DNA from: Intestinimonas sp.
Lineage (GTDB): Bacteria > Bacillota > Clostridia > Oscillospirales > Oscillospiraceae
Length of the DNA stretch: 64,000 nt
Assembly (NCBI GenBank): GCA_022653075.1
Contig: JALCSB010000010.1
Coordinates: 1-64,000 of the forward strand
Direction: 5' to 3'
Part shown: piece by piece, positions 1 to 9,794 of the stretch
How the letters are laid out: every line of letters starts with the position of its first letter
Position numbering within the stretch: the first letter of the stretch is position 1
Position numbers and translations under genes: made by a program
The notes under the pieces: model-generated
Database searches by the model: none
Told to the model about the DNA's origin: nothing
The model's input: only the letters and a program-made list of their open reading frames with translations

Positions 1-90
1 CCGAATTACGCCGCCACCAATGCGCGCCTGCGCACACAGCTAGAGCTGCTGTACGATATGGAGGCTCTTTCCGTGCAGAATATCTTTTAA
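1..90 (+). CDS. 3' end of an unidentified CDS (ends ...PNYAATNARLRTQLELLYDMEALSVQNIF*)
   Basis: Open frame from base 1 to TAA at 88-90, followed by a terminator; too short to assign a family. Confidence 0.6.
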   Translation, partial: PNYAATNARLRTQLELLYDMEALSVQNIF

Positions 91-97
91 ATAAACA

Positions 98-135
98 AAA
101 GGCCCCCCGCCGGAAACGGCGGGAGGTCTTTTAAG
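98..135. terminator. Bidirectional intrinsic terminator
   Basis: AAAGGCCcCCCGCCGgaaaCGGCGGGaGGTCTTTT hairpin between convergent genes. Confidence 0.8.
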
Positions 136-150
136 ATAATTCGATCCGAT

Positions 151-2235
151 TTATAGCATGCCCATCAGATTAAAGGAGAGGATAAGACCGGAAAATACGA
201 TAGACACGGTGGAACAAAGCTTGATCAGGATGTTCAAGGACGGGCCGGAAGTATCCTTAAAGGGATCGCCCACGGTGTCGCCCACAACGGCAGCCTTATG
301 GCAGGCGGAACCCTTGCCGCCATGGTGGCCGGACTCAATATACTTCTTGGCGTTGTCCCAAGCACCGCCGGCATTGGACATGAACACGGCCATGGCAAAC
401 CCGGTGATGGATACGCCGCCCAGCAGGCCCACAACGCCTTCCGCACCGAGAATCAGGCCGGTGACAATGGGGATGATAATCGCCAGCAGAGCAGGCGTGA
501 CCATCTCATGCAGAGCACCCTGGGTGCATAGGCCGACGCAGGACGCATAGTCGGGATCAACCTTGCCCTCCATAATACCGGCAATTTCTTTGAACTGACG
601 GCGGACCTCAACCACAATGGCCTGTGCGGCCGTCTGCACAGCGCTCATGGTGAAGGCGGAAAACACAAAGGTCAGCATAGCGCCGATGAACAGGCCAACC
701 AGCACGGTGGGGTTGGTGAGCTTTAGATCCATAATAATGCCCTTGGCGTCCACAATGTTTACATAGGAAACCAGCAACGCCAGCGCGGTCAGGGATGCAG
801 AGCCGATGGCAAAGCCCTTGCCGGTGGCGGCGGTGGTGTTGCCCAGGGAGTCCAGCGCATCGGTACGGTCGCGGACCTCCTCCGGCAAGCCGGACATCTC
901 GGCGATCCCGCCGGCGTTATCGGCCACAGGGCCATAGGCGTCGGTCGCCAGCGTAATGCCCAGTGTGGACAGCATGCCGACTGCGGCGATACCAATACCG
1001 TACAGGCCCATATTGTAGCTGCTGTTTCCACCGGCTGCATAGAAACTGACGATGACCGCAATGGCCACAATCAGGATGGAAGCCATGGTGGACTTCATGC
1101 CCAGAGACAGACCGCCGATAATAACGGTAGCGGAACCGGTCTCGGAAGACGCGGCCAGCTTCTGTGTGGGCTTATAGGTATCAGACGTGTAATACTCCGT
1201 AAAGTAGCCGATGGCACAGCCGGCGACCAGGCCGCACAGGATCGCCACATAGACGCCCCAGTTGCCCACGATAAAATAAGTCAGAGGCGCGGCAACAACG
1301 GCGGCCAGCACGGCGGCGGTGTATGTGCCGGTACGGAGAGACGTCAGCAGAGACTTCTGCGTTGCGTCCTCCTTCGTCTTGACGAAGAAAGAACCGATGA
1401 TCGAACAGAAAATGCCGCACACCGCAAGGGCCATCGGCAGCAGCATGCCGGCATAACCGTAGCCGGCCGCAGCACTCAGTGCGAACGTAGCCAGAATGGA
1501 ACCGACATAGGACTCATATAGGTCTGCGCCCATGCCAGCCACATCGCCCACGTTATCGCCCACATTGTCGGCAATGGTGGCGGGGTTCCGTGGATCATCC
1601 TCGGGAATACCGGCCTCGACCTTGCCAACCAGATCAGCACCCACGTCAGCGGCCTTGGTATAGATACCGCCGCCCACACGGGCAAACAGCGCCATGAAAG
1701 AAGCGCCCATGCCGTTCATGACCATAATGTTGGCCAGCACATTGGCGTTCGTAATACCGAAGGCGTAATGCAGCAGGTGATACCAGATAGAGATGTCCAG
1801 CATACCAAGCCCAACCACGGTGAAGCCCATGACGGAACCAGAAGAGAAAGCCACGCGAAGGCCCTTATTCAGGCCCTCGGAAGCCGCCTGAGCGGTGCGG
1901 GCATTGGCGTTTGTGGCGATCTTCATACCGATGAAGCCAGCCAGCATGGACCAGATACCGCCGGTCAGGAACGCAAACGGCGTAAACTCGGACAGCATCG
2001 TGCCATGGGTTGCAAAGGCCATAATGAGTAACACAACAAAGACCACCACAAATACCTTGGCAACAGTACTATACTGCCGCTTCAGGTATGCGTTGGCACC
2101 TTCACGGATGGAACCGGCAATTTTCTTCATGACGTCGGTACCTTCCGAATAGGAAAGCACCTTCCGGCTTTGGATAACGGCAAAGAGCAGCGCGCAGACC
2201 GCGCCGACTAAGCCGATCCAAAAATAGTTTTCCAA
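151..2235 (-). CDS. hppA: Membrane-bound sodium/proton-translocating pyrophosphatase
   Basis: Translation contains [35 protein letters not shown] and [22 protein letters not shown]; the 809-aa ORF is over-extended, likely TTG start at 2235 after AAAGGAG ([13 protein letters not shown]..., about 694 aa). Confidence 0.96.
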   Translation of the reverse strand: MENYFWIGLVGAVCALLFAVIQSRKVLSYSEGTDVMKKIAGSIREGANAYLKRQYSTVAKVFVVVFVVLLIMAFATHGTMLSEFTPFAFLTGGIWSMLAGFIGMKIATNANARTAQAASEGLNKGLRVAFSSGSVMGFTVVGLGMLDISIWYHLLHYAFGITNANVLANIMVMNGMGASFMALFARVGGGIYTKAADVGADLVGKVEAGIPEDDPRNPATIADNVGDNVGDVAGMGADLYESYVGSILATFALSAAAGYGYAGMLLPMALAVCGIFCSIIGSFFVKTKEDATQKSLLTSLRTGTYTAAVLAAVVAAPLTYFIVGNWGVYVAILCGLVAGCAIGYFTEYYTSDTYKPTQKLAASSETGSATVIIGGLSLGMKSTMASILIVAIAVIVSFYAAGGNSSYNMGLYGIGIAAVGMLSTLGITLATDAYGPVADNAGGIAEMSGLPEEVRDRTDALDSLGNTTAATGKGFAIGSASLTALALLVSYVNIVDAKGIIMDLKLTNPTVLVGLFIGAMLTFVFSAFTMSAVQTAAQAIVVEVRRQFKEIAGIMEGKVDPDYASCVGLCTQGALHEMVTPALLAIIIPIVTGLILGAEGVVGLLGGVSITGFAMAVFMSNAGGAWDNAKKYIESGHHGGKGSACHKAAVVGDTVGDPFKDTSGPSLNILIKLCSTVSIVFSGLILSFNLMGML

Positions 2236-2671
2236 AATCCTCACTCCTTTGTGTTTGCCCCGCGTTCGGGGAGTTTGCAGAGTCTTTACTAATCTTAGCA
2301 TATTGAACTTGTTTTTCAAGGTGCAATCGTCGATTCCGTGCCAATTTTTTTGAATTTTTCTATTTGCACAAAGAAATGGGGTAAAGTGAAACTCTTTTGT
2401 GTGTTTCTCCCAACATACATAAAAGAAATTACTCCCGAGGTCTTCCGCCGGCACCGCTGATCGTGGAAAATTCGACTGCCTGGCTGCGCTTTTCCCCCAG
2501 AAACTGTGCAGTATGACAAAGAAATCTGTTGCTGCTCTTAAAAAATCAGTCATCTTCTGTCGGTTTTCCCCTTGCAGCATCCGGACATGTGTGCTACAAT
2601 AAGCCTCAACGCGCGAACAAATGGCCTTGTGTCAAGGACAAAACATTTGGATTACAATGGAGGGAACAGCT

Positions 2672-3112
2672 ATGGCGCTGCCGCCAAAATACTTCGTGGT
2701 GGATGCGGATGCTCTGCCTGAGATTTTTCGCAAGGTGGCCGAGACCAAGCGGCTGCTGGAGGTCGGCGAAGCCAATACCGTTCATCAGGCCACAGGGATG
2801 ACAGGGATCAGTCGAAGCGCATTCTATAAATATAAGGATGCGGTCCGGCCGTTCAATGACATGCTCAATGGGCGCATCGTGACTTTTCAGTTCCTTCTGC
2901 GGGATGAGCCCGGTGTTCTGTCGGCCGTACTCAATGCGTTTGCCGCATCCGGCGGCAACATTCTGACGATCAATCAGAATATTCCAAGCAGCGGCTGTGC
3001 GTTGGTAACCATTGGCGCCGAAACCTCCGGCCTGCATATCCCCATTGAGGAGCTGGTCACATCGGCCGGGAAACTCACCGGAGTTGTACGGTGCGAAGTC
3101 CTCGCGGGTTAG
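2672..3112 (+). CDS. ACT domain-containing protein (PheB/UPF0735-like)
   Basis: MALPPKYFVVDADALPEIFRKVAETKRLLEVGEANTVHQATGMTGISRSAFYKYKDAV... then an ACT domain; immediately upstream of hom. Confidence 0.85.
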   Translation: MALPPKYFVVDADALPEIFRKVAETKRLLEVGEANTVHQATGMTGISRSAFYKYKDAVRPFNDMLNGRIVTFQFLLRDEPGVLSAVLNAFAASGGNILTINQNIPSSGCALVTIGAETSGLHIPIEELVTSAGKLTGVVRCEVLAG

Positions 3113-3140
3113 CTTATATTACACAACGAGGTGATTAGAT

Positions 3141-4352
3141 ATGGTGAACGTTGCGATTCTGGGCTTTGGAACTGTTGGCTCCGGCGTAGCCGAACTGCTG
3201 ACGAAAAACGGGGCCCACATCGATGAGAAGGTGGAAACGCCTGTCCGGCTTAAATACATTTTAGATGTGCGCGATTTTCCGGACAGTCCGTTTGGCAATA
3301 AGATTGTCCATGATTTTTCCGTGATCGAAAAAGATCCGGAGCTGGATATCGTCGTGGAAACCATTGGCGGTACATCGGTGGCCCTGGATTTCACAACGCG
3401 TGCGCTGTGCGCGGGGAAAAGCGTGGTCAGTTCCAACAAGGAATTGGTGGCCACCCACGGATATGAGCTCATCCAGCTGGCCGCGCAGGAAGGTGTGAGC
3501 TATCTCTTCGAGGCCAGCGTGGGTGGCGGTATTCCCATTCTGCGTCCCCTGTCCCAGTGTCTGGCGGCCAATGAACTGACCGAGATCTGCGGTATTCTAA
3601 ACGGGACGACCAATTATATCCTCACCCGTATGATTCATGCCGGGCTCTCCTTTGACGCCGCGCTGGCCGAGGCGCAGGCCAACGGCTACGCTGAAAAGGA
3701 TCCCACGGCCGATATTGAAGGTCAGGATTCCTGCCGTAAAATTTGTATTCTGGGCGCCATTGCGTTTGGCCGACATATCTACCCGGATCAGGTCCCCACG
3801 GAGGGGATCACCCATGTCACACTGGCCGATGTAGCCTATGCCGACTCCTGTGGGAAAAAGATCAAGCTGCTGGGTCGGGCGATCCGTCAGCCGGACGGCC
3901 GGGTATGTGCCTATGTGGCTCCCCATCTGCTGGACGCGGCCAACCCGCTGGCCGGAGTGGAGGACGTGTTCAACGCCATAACGGTGAAGGGTGACGCTAT
4001 CGGCGATGTTATGTTTTACGGCCGCGGTGCCGGTAAGCTGCCTACCGCCTCCGCCGTGGTAGCGGATGTGATGGACGCCGCCCGGCATATCCGCTCCCGC
4101 AAGCGGATGGAGTGGGGACCCGGTGGGGACGACGTAACCCAATCGCCCGATGGTCTGGTGTGCCCATGGTATGTCCGCGCCCGCGGCACCGCCGATGGTG
4201 CCCACGCGGCGTTTGGCGACGTGAGCTGTCTGGCCCGCGCCGGCGCGCCGTGTGAGGAAGTGGCCTTCCTTACGCCACCCATGACCCGCGCCGCTCTAAA
4301 TGAAGCGATGGGAACTTTGACACCGGAAACGGTGCTGCGTGTGCTGGTCTGA
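3141..4352 (+). CDS. hom: Homoserine dehydrogenase
   Basis: NVAILGFGTVGSGVAELL, GILNGTTNYILTRM, ANGYAEKDPTADIEGQDSCRKICIL motifs. Confidence 0.95.
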   Translation: MVNVAILGFGTVGSGVAELLTKNGAHIDEKVETPVRLKYILDVRDFPDSPFGNKIVHDFSVIEKDPELDIVVETIGGTSVALDFTTRALCAGKSVVSSNKELVATHGYELIQLAAQEGVSYLFEASVGGGIPILRPLSQCLAANELTEICGILNGTTNYILTRMIHAGLSFDAALAEAQANGYAEKDPTADIEGQDSCRKICILGAIAFGRHIYPDQVPTEGITHVTLADVAYADSCGKKIKLLGRAIRQPDGRVCAYVAPHLLDAANPLAGVEDVFNAITVKGDAIGDVMFYGRGAGKLPTASAVVADVMDAARHIRSRKRMEWGPGGDDVTQSPDGLVCPWYVRARGTADGAHAAFGDVSCLARAGAPCEEVAFLTPPMTRAALNEAMGTLTPETVLRVLV

Positions 4353-4457
4353 TAGACAGACACATAGCCTGCCCTACACATAAAATAAGGTATGACTCGA
4401 TATAGTTTTGAACTCACGCCGCCCACAGGCGGCCTACATACTGGAGGTATCACCCAT

Positions 4458-5684
4458 ATGGGACTCATTGTACAGAAATTCGGCGGCTCCTCTGTGGCGG
4501 ACGCCGACCGTATCCGCAACGTGGCACGTATTATCACAGAGACTTACCGGAGAGGACACGACATGGTCGTGGTCCTCTCCGCCCAGGGGGACACCACCGA
4601 TGACCTGCTCAAAAAAGCCGGGCAGATCAACCCCAAGGCTTCCAAGCGGGAGATGGACATGCTGCTCTCCACCGGCGAACAGATGTCCTGCTCCCTGTGT
4701 GCTATGGCCATCGAGGCCATGGGATATCCCGTTATCTCCCTGACCGGCTGGCAGGCAGGCTTTCACACCACTTCTACCTATGGCAATGCCCGCATCAAAA
4801 GCATTCGTACCGAGCGCGTCCTGACCGAACTGGATAAACGGAAAATCGTCATCGTGACCGGTTTCCAGGGCTTGGATAAATCCGACGATATCACCACGCT
4901 GGGCCGTGGCGGCTCCGATACCTCCGCCGTGGCGCTGGCCGCCGTACTTCATGCCGATCTGTGTCAGATCTATACGGATGTGGACGGTGTATTCACCGCC
5001 GATCCCCGGTGCGTCACCGGTGCCAGGAAGTTGGATGAAATTACATACGACGAGATGCTGGAGCTGGCAACGCTGGGTGCGCAGGTTTTGCACAACCGGT
5101 CCGTTGAGATGGCAAAACGCTATAATGTCAACCTGGAGGTTCTCTCCAGCTTTTCCGGCAGCCCCGGCACAAAAGTCAAGGAGGTCACAAAAAACATGGA
5201 AAAACCTTATGTAAGCGGTGTGGCAAAAGATAAAAATATTGCGCGGCTTGCTCTTGTAGGGCTGCACGATCAGCCGGGTATCGCCTTCCGTATCTTCTCT
5301 TCCCTGGCCAAATACAAGATTAACGTGGACATTATTCTCCAGTCCATCGGCCGTGGGGATACCAAAGATATCAGCTTCACTGTGTGCCGCACCGATTTGG
5401 AGAAGGCGCAGGAGGTGCTGGAGGACCTTAAACCAGCGCTGCAATTTGATCATATCGACGCGACGGAGGATATCGCCAAGGTCTCGATTGTGGGTGCCGG
5501 CATGATCGACAACCCCGGCGTAGCCTCTCTGATGTTCGAGGCGCTGTATACCGCCGGCATCAACATCCGCATGATCTCCACCAGCGAGATCAAGGTCTCC
5601 GTTTTGCTGGATGAAAGCGATGCGGACCACGCCGTGCAAGCCATTCACGATCGCTTTTTCAGTGAGTTTGGCGATCTCAGCTGA
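4458..5684 (+). CDS. lysC: Aspartate kinase
   Basis: MGLIVQKFGGSSVADADRIRNVA, GRGGSDTSAVALAAVL, C-terminal ACT domains. Confidence 0.95.
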   Translation: MGLIVQKFGGSSVADADRIRNVARIITETYRRGHDMVVVLSAQGDTTDDLLKKAGQINPKASKREMDMLLSTGEQMSCSLCAMAIEAMGYPVISLTGWQAGFHTTSTYGNARIKSIRTERVLTELDKRKIVIVTGFQGLDKSDDITTLGRGGSDTSAVALAAVLHADLCQIYTDVDGVFTADPRCVTGARKLDEITYDEMLELATLGAQVLHNRSVEMAKRYNVNLEVLSSFSGSPGTKVKEVTKNMEKPYVSGVAKDKNIARLALVGLHDQPGIAFRIFSSLAKYKINVDIILQSIGRGDTKDISFTVCRTDLEKAQEVLEDLKPALQFDHIDATEDIAKVSIVGAGMIDNPGVASLMFEALYTAGINIRMISTSEIKVSVLLDESDADHAVQAIHDRFFSEFGDLS

Positions 5685-5695
5685 CCCCTCACGAT

Positions 5696-6313
5696 ATGGA
5701 ACTTATAAAACAGCTGGAGGACTATTCCCCCTTCAACGCGCAGGAGGAAAAAGACAGGGCGGAGCTCCTGCGGTATCTGCGTACGGAACCGGACTGTTTT
5801 ACGCGGAAGGATCATACGGCGCACATAACGGCCTCCGCCTGGGTGGTAAACCCCTGCAGGGACCGGGTACTGATGGTCTATCATAATATTTATCATTCGT
5901 GGTCCTGGCTGGGTGGTCATGCCGACGGGGACCGGAACCTTCTGACGGTAGCCGTGCGTGAGGTGCAGGAGGAGAGCGGGCTGTGCCACGTCAGGCCCGT
6001 GACGGACAATATTTTCTCCGTGGAAATCCTCACGGTGGACGGGCATGAAAAGCGGGGGACGTATATCTCCTCCCATCTCCATCTCAATGTAACCTATCTG
6101 CTGGAGGCAGATGAGATGGACCCACTGCGGGCAAAGCCGGATGAAAACAGCGGCGTAGCGTGGTTTGGCCTGGAGGAAGCCGTGGCGGCCTCTTCGGAGC
6201 CGTGGTTCCAAGCGCGAATTTACCGGAAGCTCAATAAAAAGCTTCTGCTGCTTGAGCGGGGAATTCACGCGGATAAAATGCAAAGGCCGGGTCCCGAACA
6301 CGAGACAACGTGA
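5696..6313 (+). CDS. NUDIX hydrolase
   Basis: Nudix-box-like GGHADGDRNLLTVAVREVQEESGL. Confidence 0.85.
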   Translation: MELIKQLEDYSPFNAQEEKDRAELLRYLRTEPDCFTRKDHTAHITASAWVVNPCRDRVLMVYHNIYHSWSWLGGHADGDRNLLTVAVREVQEESGLCHVRPVTDNIFSVEILTVDGHEKRGTYISSHLHLNVTYLLEADEMDPLRAKPDENSGVAWFGLEEAVAASSEPWFQARIYRKLNKKLLLLERGIHADKMQRPGPEHETT

Positions 6314-6319
6314 TATCGG

Positions 6320-6362
6320 AAACAAACCAGCATGGTCGCTCAGATGGCGCTGGTTTTGTTTT
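6320..6362 (+). terminator. Intrinsic terminator
   Basis: AAACAAACCAGC...GCTGGTTTTGTTTT inverted repeat with T-tract. Confidence 0.7.
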
Positions 6363-6593
6363 AGGTCGTATCGTTTCAGTTATATATTTTCAACAGTTTT
6401 TTTCTTTTTTTCTCAATATTTTTATCTATATTGTATCCCCCATTGGAGCTTATTTTCCCATCCCGAATATGATATTATGATTGCGAAACTTATCAGAAAT
6501 GATCGAAATGTGGGGCGGGTATTACTTTTTCCCCCAATATAGCAAGCCGGATCGCTTGTTCTCATACCGGTGCAGAGGCAGGGAGATGGACGG

Positions 6594-7007
6594 ATGAACC
6601 TTCTCGTCATTGACGGCCAGGGTGGCGGCTTAGGAAAACAGATTGTAGCGGCTATTGAATCCAACTTTCCGTCTATCACGGTTACAGCCGTAGGTACGAA
6701 CGCGATTGCCACCGCGGCCATGGTAAAGGCGGGCGCCAGACGGTCCGCCACTGGAGAAAACGCCGTGGTTGTGGGGTGCCGGGAAGCCGATGTGATTGTC
6801 GGTCCGATTGGAATTGTCATTGCGGATTCCCTGCTGGGAGAGATTACGCCCGCTATGGCAGCCGCAGTAGGTCAGAGCAGAGCCACACGGATTCTGATCC
6901 CTGTCAGCCACTGCAACAGTATCGTGGTGGGAGGAAAGGGGCTGTCCATCAGCAGGCTGATCAAAGACGTGGTTTTGGAACTTCAAACTCTGTATGAAAA
7001 CGCATAA
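6594..7007 (+). CDS. DUF3842 family protein
   Basis: MNLLVIDGQGGGLGKQIVAAIESNFPSITVTAVGTNAIATAAMVKAGA... Confidence 0.75.
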   Translation: MNLLVIDGQGGGLGKQIVAAIESNFPSITVTAVGTNAIATAAMVKAGARRSATGENAVVVGCREADVIVGPIGIVIADSLLGEITPAMAAAVGQSRATRILIPVSHCNSIVVGGKGLSISRLIKDVVLELQTLYENA

Positions 7008-7020
7008 CCAGTACCGTTTT

Positions 7021-7166
7021 TGTCACAGGCCAGTAAAACGCAATGCTGAAGCATTGCGTAGGGAGCTGAAGCTTCCCACCCGGCCCACTTTGGACATGCT
7101 TTTTGAAACGGTGGATCTTGTAGTCCGCCATGTATGTTAGAAAACATACATGGCGGATCTTTTTTT
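7021..7166 (+). promoter_or_regulatory. Structured 5' leader ending in an intrinsic terminator, riboswitch/attenuator candidate
   Basis: Stems CGCAATGC-TGAA-GCATTGCG (7039-7058) and GGGAGC-TGAA-GCTTCC (7061-7076), enclosed by TGTC.GGCC / GGCC.GACA; then CCGCCATGTATGTT-AGAA-AACATACATGGCGG-ATCTTTTTTT (7125-7166). Confidence 0.6.
7125..7166 (+). terminator. Intrinsic terminator in the leader of the methyltransferase/ABC operon
   Basis: 14-bp perfect stem followed by T7. Confidence 0.85.
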
Positions 7167-7181
7167 CTGGAAAAGAGGCTG

Positions 7182-7844
7182 GTGACCATTACGAACCTTG
7201 ATTTATCTACCATTAAGGCAAGCTGGAATCGAGCGGCGCCCGGGTTTGATGCGGAGCACAGCAAGGAAAATATCCCGCTGTGGATGGAACAAATTCAGCG
7301 TCTCATGGAAAACACGGAGGGTGCCGCCTTCTTGGATGTCGGAACCGGCACCGGCTTTTTAGCGCAGATGGCCTGTCGGCTCGGCTGCAACGTGGCGGGT
7401 GCGGATCTTTCGGAGGAGATGCTGGCCCTGGCCAAAAGGAAAGCTGCTCTTCAGGGGCTTCCCATTCACTACGTGCTTTTTGACGGTGTAACCCTTCCCT
7501 TTCCCGACGGCAGCTTTGACTGCGTGGCAAACAGCCGGCTGCTGTGGACCCTTCTGGACCCGTTACGGACCTTTCGGGAGTGGCGGCGGGTTCTCCGGCC
7601 CGGCGGAATCGTACTGAGCTTTATGCGGCTTCCCAAAGTATCCTCCGGCGATGACATTTGGTATTATAACCGCCAGGTTGAACGCCGCCTCCCGCTCAAG
7701 TATGTCACGAAGCGGGAAACGGCGGAATTATTTTTAAAAGCCGGCTTTTCCAACGCGGATATCTTTGACCTACCGGTGGAACTGAGTATGGCGGAACTGA
7801 ATCCATGGTACTGCATCCGCAGTGAAAAAGAAAGGCCGATTTGA
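7182..7844 (+). CDS. Class I SAM-dependent methyltransferase
   Basis: FLDVGTGTGFLAQMACRLGCNVAGADLSEEML, LRPGGIVLSF; GTG start at 7182 after AAGAGG is likely. Confidence 0.88.
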   Translation: MTITNLDLSTIKASWNRAAPGFDAEHSKENIPLWMEQIQRLMENTEGAAFLDVGTGTGFLAQMACRLGCNVAGADLSEEMLALAKRKAALQGLPIHYVLFDGVTLPFPDGSFDCVANSRLLWTLLDPLRTFREWRRVLRPGGIVLSFMRLPKVSSGDDIWYYNRQVERRLPLKYVTKRETAELFLKAGFSNADIFDLPVELSMAELNPWYCIRSEKERPI

Positions 7845-8846
7845 TGGAACAACGAGAAAAGCAGACTGCTGAAAAAAACTCTTCTGAGATTAATTGGGTT
7901 TTTTGTAACCATGCTGATCCTCTCAGTAGTGGTTTTTTATTTTGCGCGCTGGGCCCCGGGCGATCCGTTGCAGTCCTTTTACGGCGATGCCGTGGAGAGC
8001 ATGAGTTCGGAGGAGCTTGCGGCTGCAAGAAGCCGGCTGGGTCTGGACGCACCCATCCATGTGCAGTATGTCAGGTGGCTGCAGGGCGCATTACACGGAG
8101 AATTCGGCCTGTCACTGAAATACAAGATGCCGGCCATGCGCGTGGTTTCGCCTCTGGTGGGGAATACGTTGCTGCTGGGAACTACCGCCTATCTGTTGGT
8201 GTTTCTTCTGGCCACGTTTCTGGCGGTGGCATGTGCGCTGCATGAGGACACCTGGCTTGACCGCCTAATCTGCAAAATCGGTACGGCAGTCTACTACCTC
8301 CCTCCTTTCTGGCTGGGCGTAGTCCTGGTCCTGGTCTTCAGCATCCAGCTTAAATGGCTGCCCAGCAGTGGCGCGTATGACGTGGGGAAGGCCGGAGATG
8401 TATTCAACCGGCTCCGGCATATGATCCTGCCGCTGACGGTTATGATCCTCAGCCACCTGTGGTACTACGGGTACATGATCCGTAATAAGCTGCTGGACGA
8501 ACTGCGTCAGGACTACGTGCTTCTGGCAAAGGAGAAGGGCCTGACCAAGCGCCAAATCGTATGGAAGCACTGCCTACGCAATGTGGCCCCTGCTATTGTC
8601 AACATTATGGCCATCTCCATTCCCCACGTGCTGAGCGGCACGTATATCGCCGAGTCCGTGTTTAACTATCCCGGAATCGGTGCGCTGTCCGTGGCGAGTG
8701 CAAAATATCACGATTACAATCTGCTCATGATCCTGGTCCTGATTACGGGAGCACTGGTAATTCTAAGCAGTATTCTTGCGCAGACGGTCAGCGAGATCAT
8801 CGACCCGCGTATAAAGGAAACGGGGGTGTCCGCATGGCAGAGGTAA
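7844..8846 (+). CDS. Nickel/peptide-type ABC transporter permease (NikB/DppB-like), apparent 1-nt frameshift near the 5' end
   Basis: ARWAPGDPLQSFYGD and C-terminal RNVAPAIVNIMAISIPHVLSGTYIAESVFNYPGIG; the uninterrupted ORF starts only at 7911, but ATG 7844 joins the frame if one A is removed from A7 at 7872-7878. Confidence 0.88.
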
Positions 8847-9739
8847 AAGATCCTCGTTTCCAGGTCGTGGGCATCAATTGGAAGGCCCGCCCGCAGACGG
8901 CCGCAAAACCGGTGCCGAAGCGCCGCCTTGCCGGAAAGCCTGTTTTTGCCTTTGTGCTTTTGCTGGCCATTGTCCTGGGCTGCCTGTTCGCCGGGCAGCT
9001 TGCCAACCACGACCCCAGCGGATACTATCTGCAAAATCTGAACGAGGCCCCGGATTCCTCCTTCTATTTTGGAACGGATTCCCTGGGCCGGGATATCTAC
9101 TCCATGATTTGGTACGGAGGCAGGGTCTCTCTCTCCATTGGTCTCATGAGCATGGTGATCATCACGGCACTGGGTATTACCTACGGATGTATCAGCGGAC
9201 TTGCCAATACCGGCGTGGACGCGGTCATGATGCGCATCATGGAGATGGCAAACAGTATTCCGACCCTCCTGCTTCTGCTTTTGCTTATGTCGGTCATCGG
9301 CAAAGCAAACGCGGTCACGCTGGCAGCTGCCATCGGCGTGACCGGCTGGTTCGCGCTGGCGCGTCTGGTACGCAGCGAGGTGCGGCAGATCCGCAACAGC
9401 GAATATGTACTGGCGGCCCGCTGTATGGGCGTCGGCTTCGGGCGGATCATGACCCGGCACCTGATCCCGAATTTTGTGTCGTCCATTTTGTTTGTGATTA
9501 TCGCCAGTATCAGCTCCAGCATATCCATGGAATCCACTCTGAGTTTTCTCGGTCTGGGACTACCGGTGGATGTAATTTCCTGGGGCAGCATGCTGTCTCT
9601 GGCCAATCGGGCGCTCCTGCTGAATACCTGGTGGGTGATTATCATCCCGGGCGTTTTCCTGCTGGTAACGCTGAACGCCATCACCAGCATTGGAAACGCC
9701 TTTCGGAAAGGAAATACGAAAAAGCCCAGCAATCTGTGA
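8834..9739 (+). CDS. Nickel/peptide-type ABC transporter permease (NikC/DppC-like)
   Basis: FGTDSLGRDIYSMIWYGGRVSLSIGL signature. Confidence 0.92.
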   Translation: MAEVKDPRFQVVGINWKARPQTAAKPVPKRRLAGKPVFAFVLLLAIVLGCLFAGQLANHDPSGYYLQNLNEAPDSSFYFGTDSLGRDIYSMIWYGGRVSLSIGLMSMVIITALGITYGCISGLANTGVDAVMMRIMEMANSIPTLLLLLLLMSVIGKANAVTLAAAIGVTGWFALARLVRSEVRQIRNSEYVLAARCMGVGFGRIMTRHLIPNFVSSILFVIIASISSSISMESTLSFLGLGLPVDVISWGSMLSLANRALLLNTWWVIIIPGVFLLVTLNAITSIGNAFRKGNTKKPSNL

Positions 9740-9794
9740 CCATTTGACGGCGGCATTCCCGCCCGGTCAATGGAAAATAGAAGGAGGAAAAAGA

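Noticed and set aside
2236-2580. N-terminal extension of the hppA ORF
   Set aside because: Sequence before [11 protein letters not shown] is non-homologous leader; RBS AAAGGAG supports the start at 2235.
4434-5648. 404-aa minus-strand ORF
   Set aside because: Antisense to lysC; no family features.
7871-7878. Programmed -1 ribosomal frameshift at A_AAA_AAC in the permease gene
   Set aside because: A -1 shift from the ATG 7844 frame does not enter the permease frame; a one-base loss (+1) is required.
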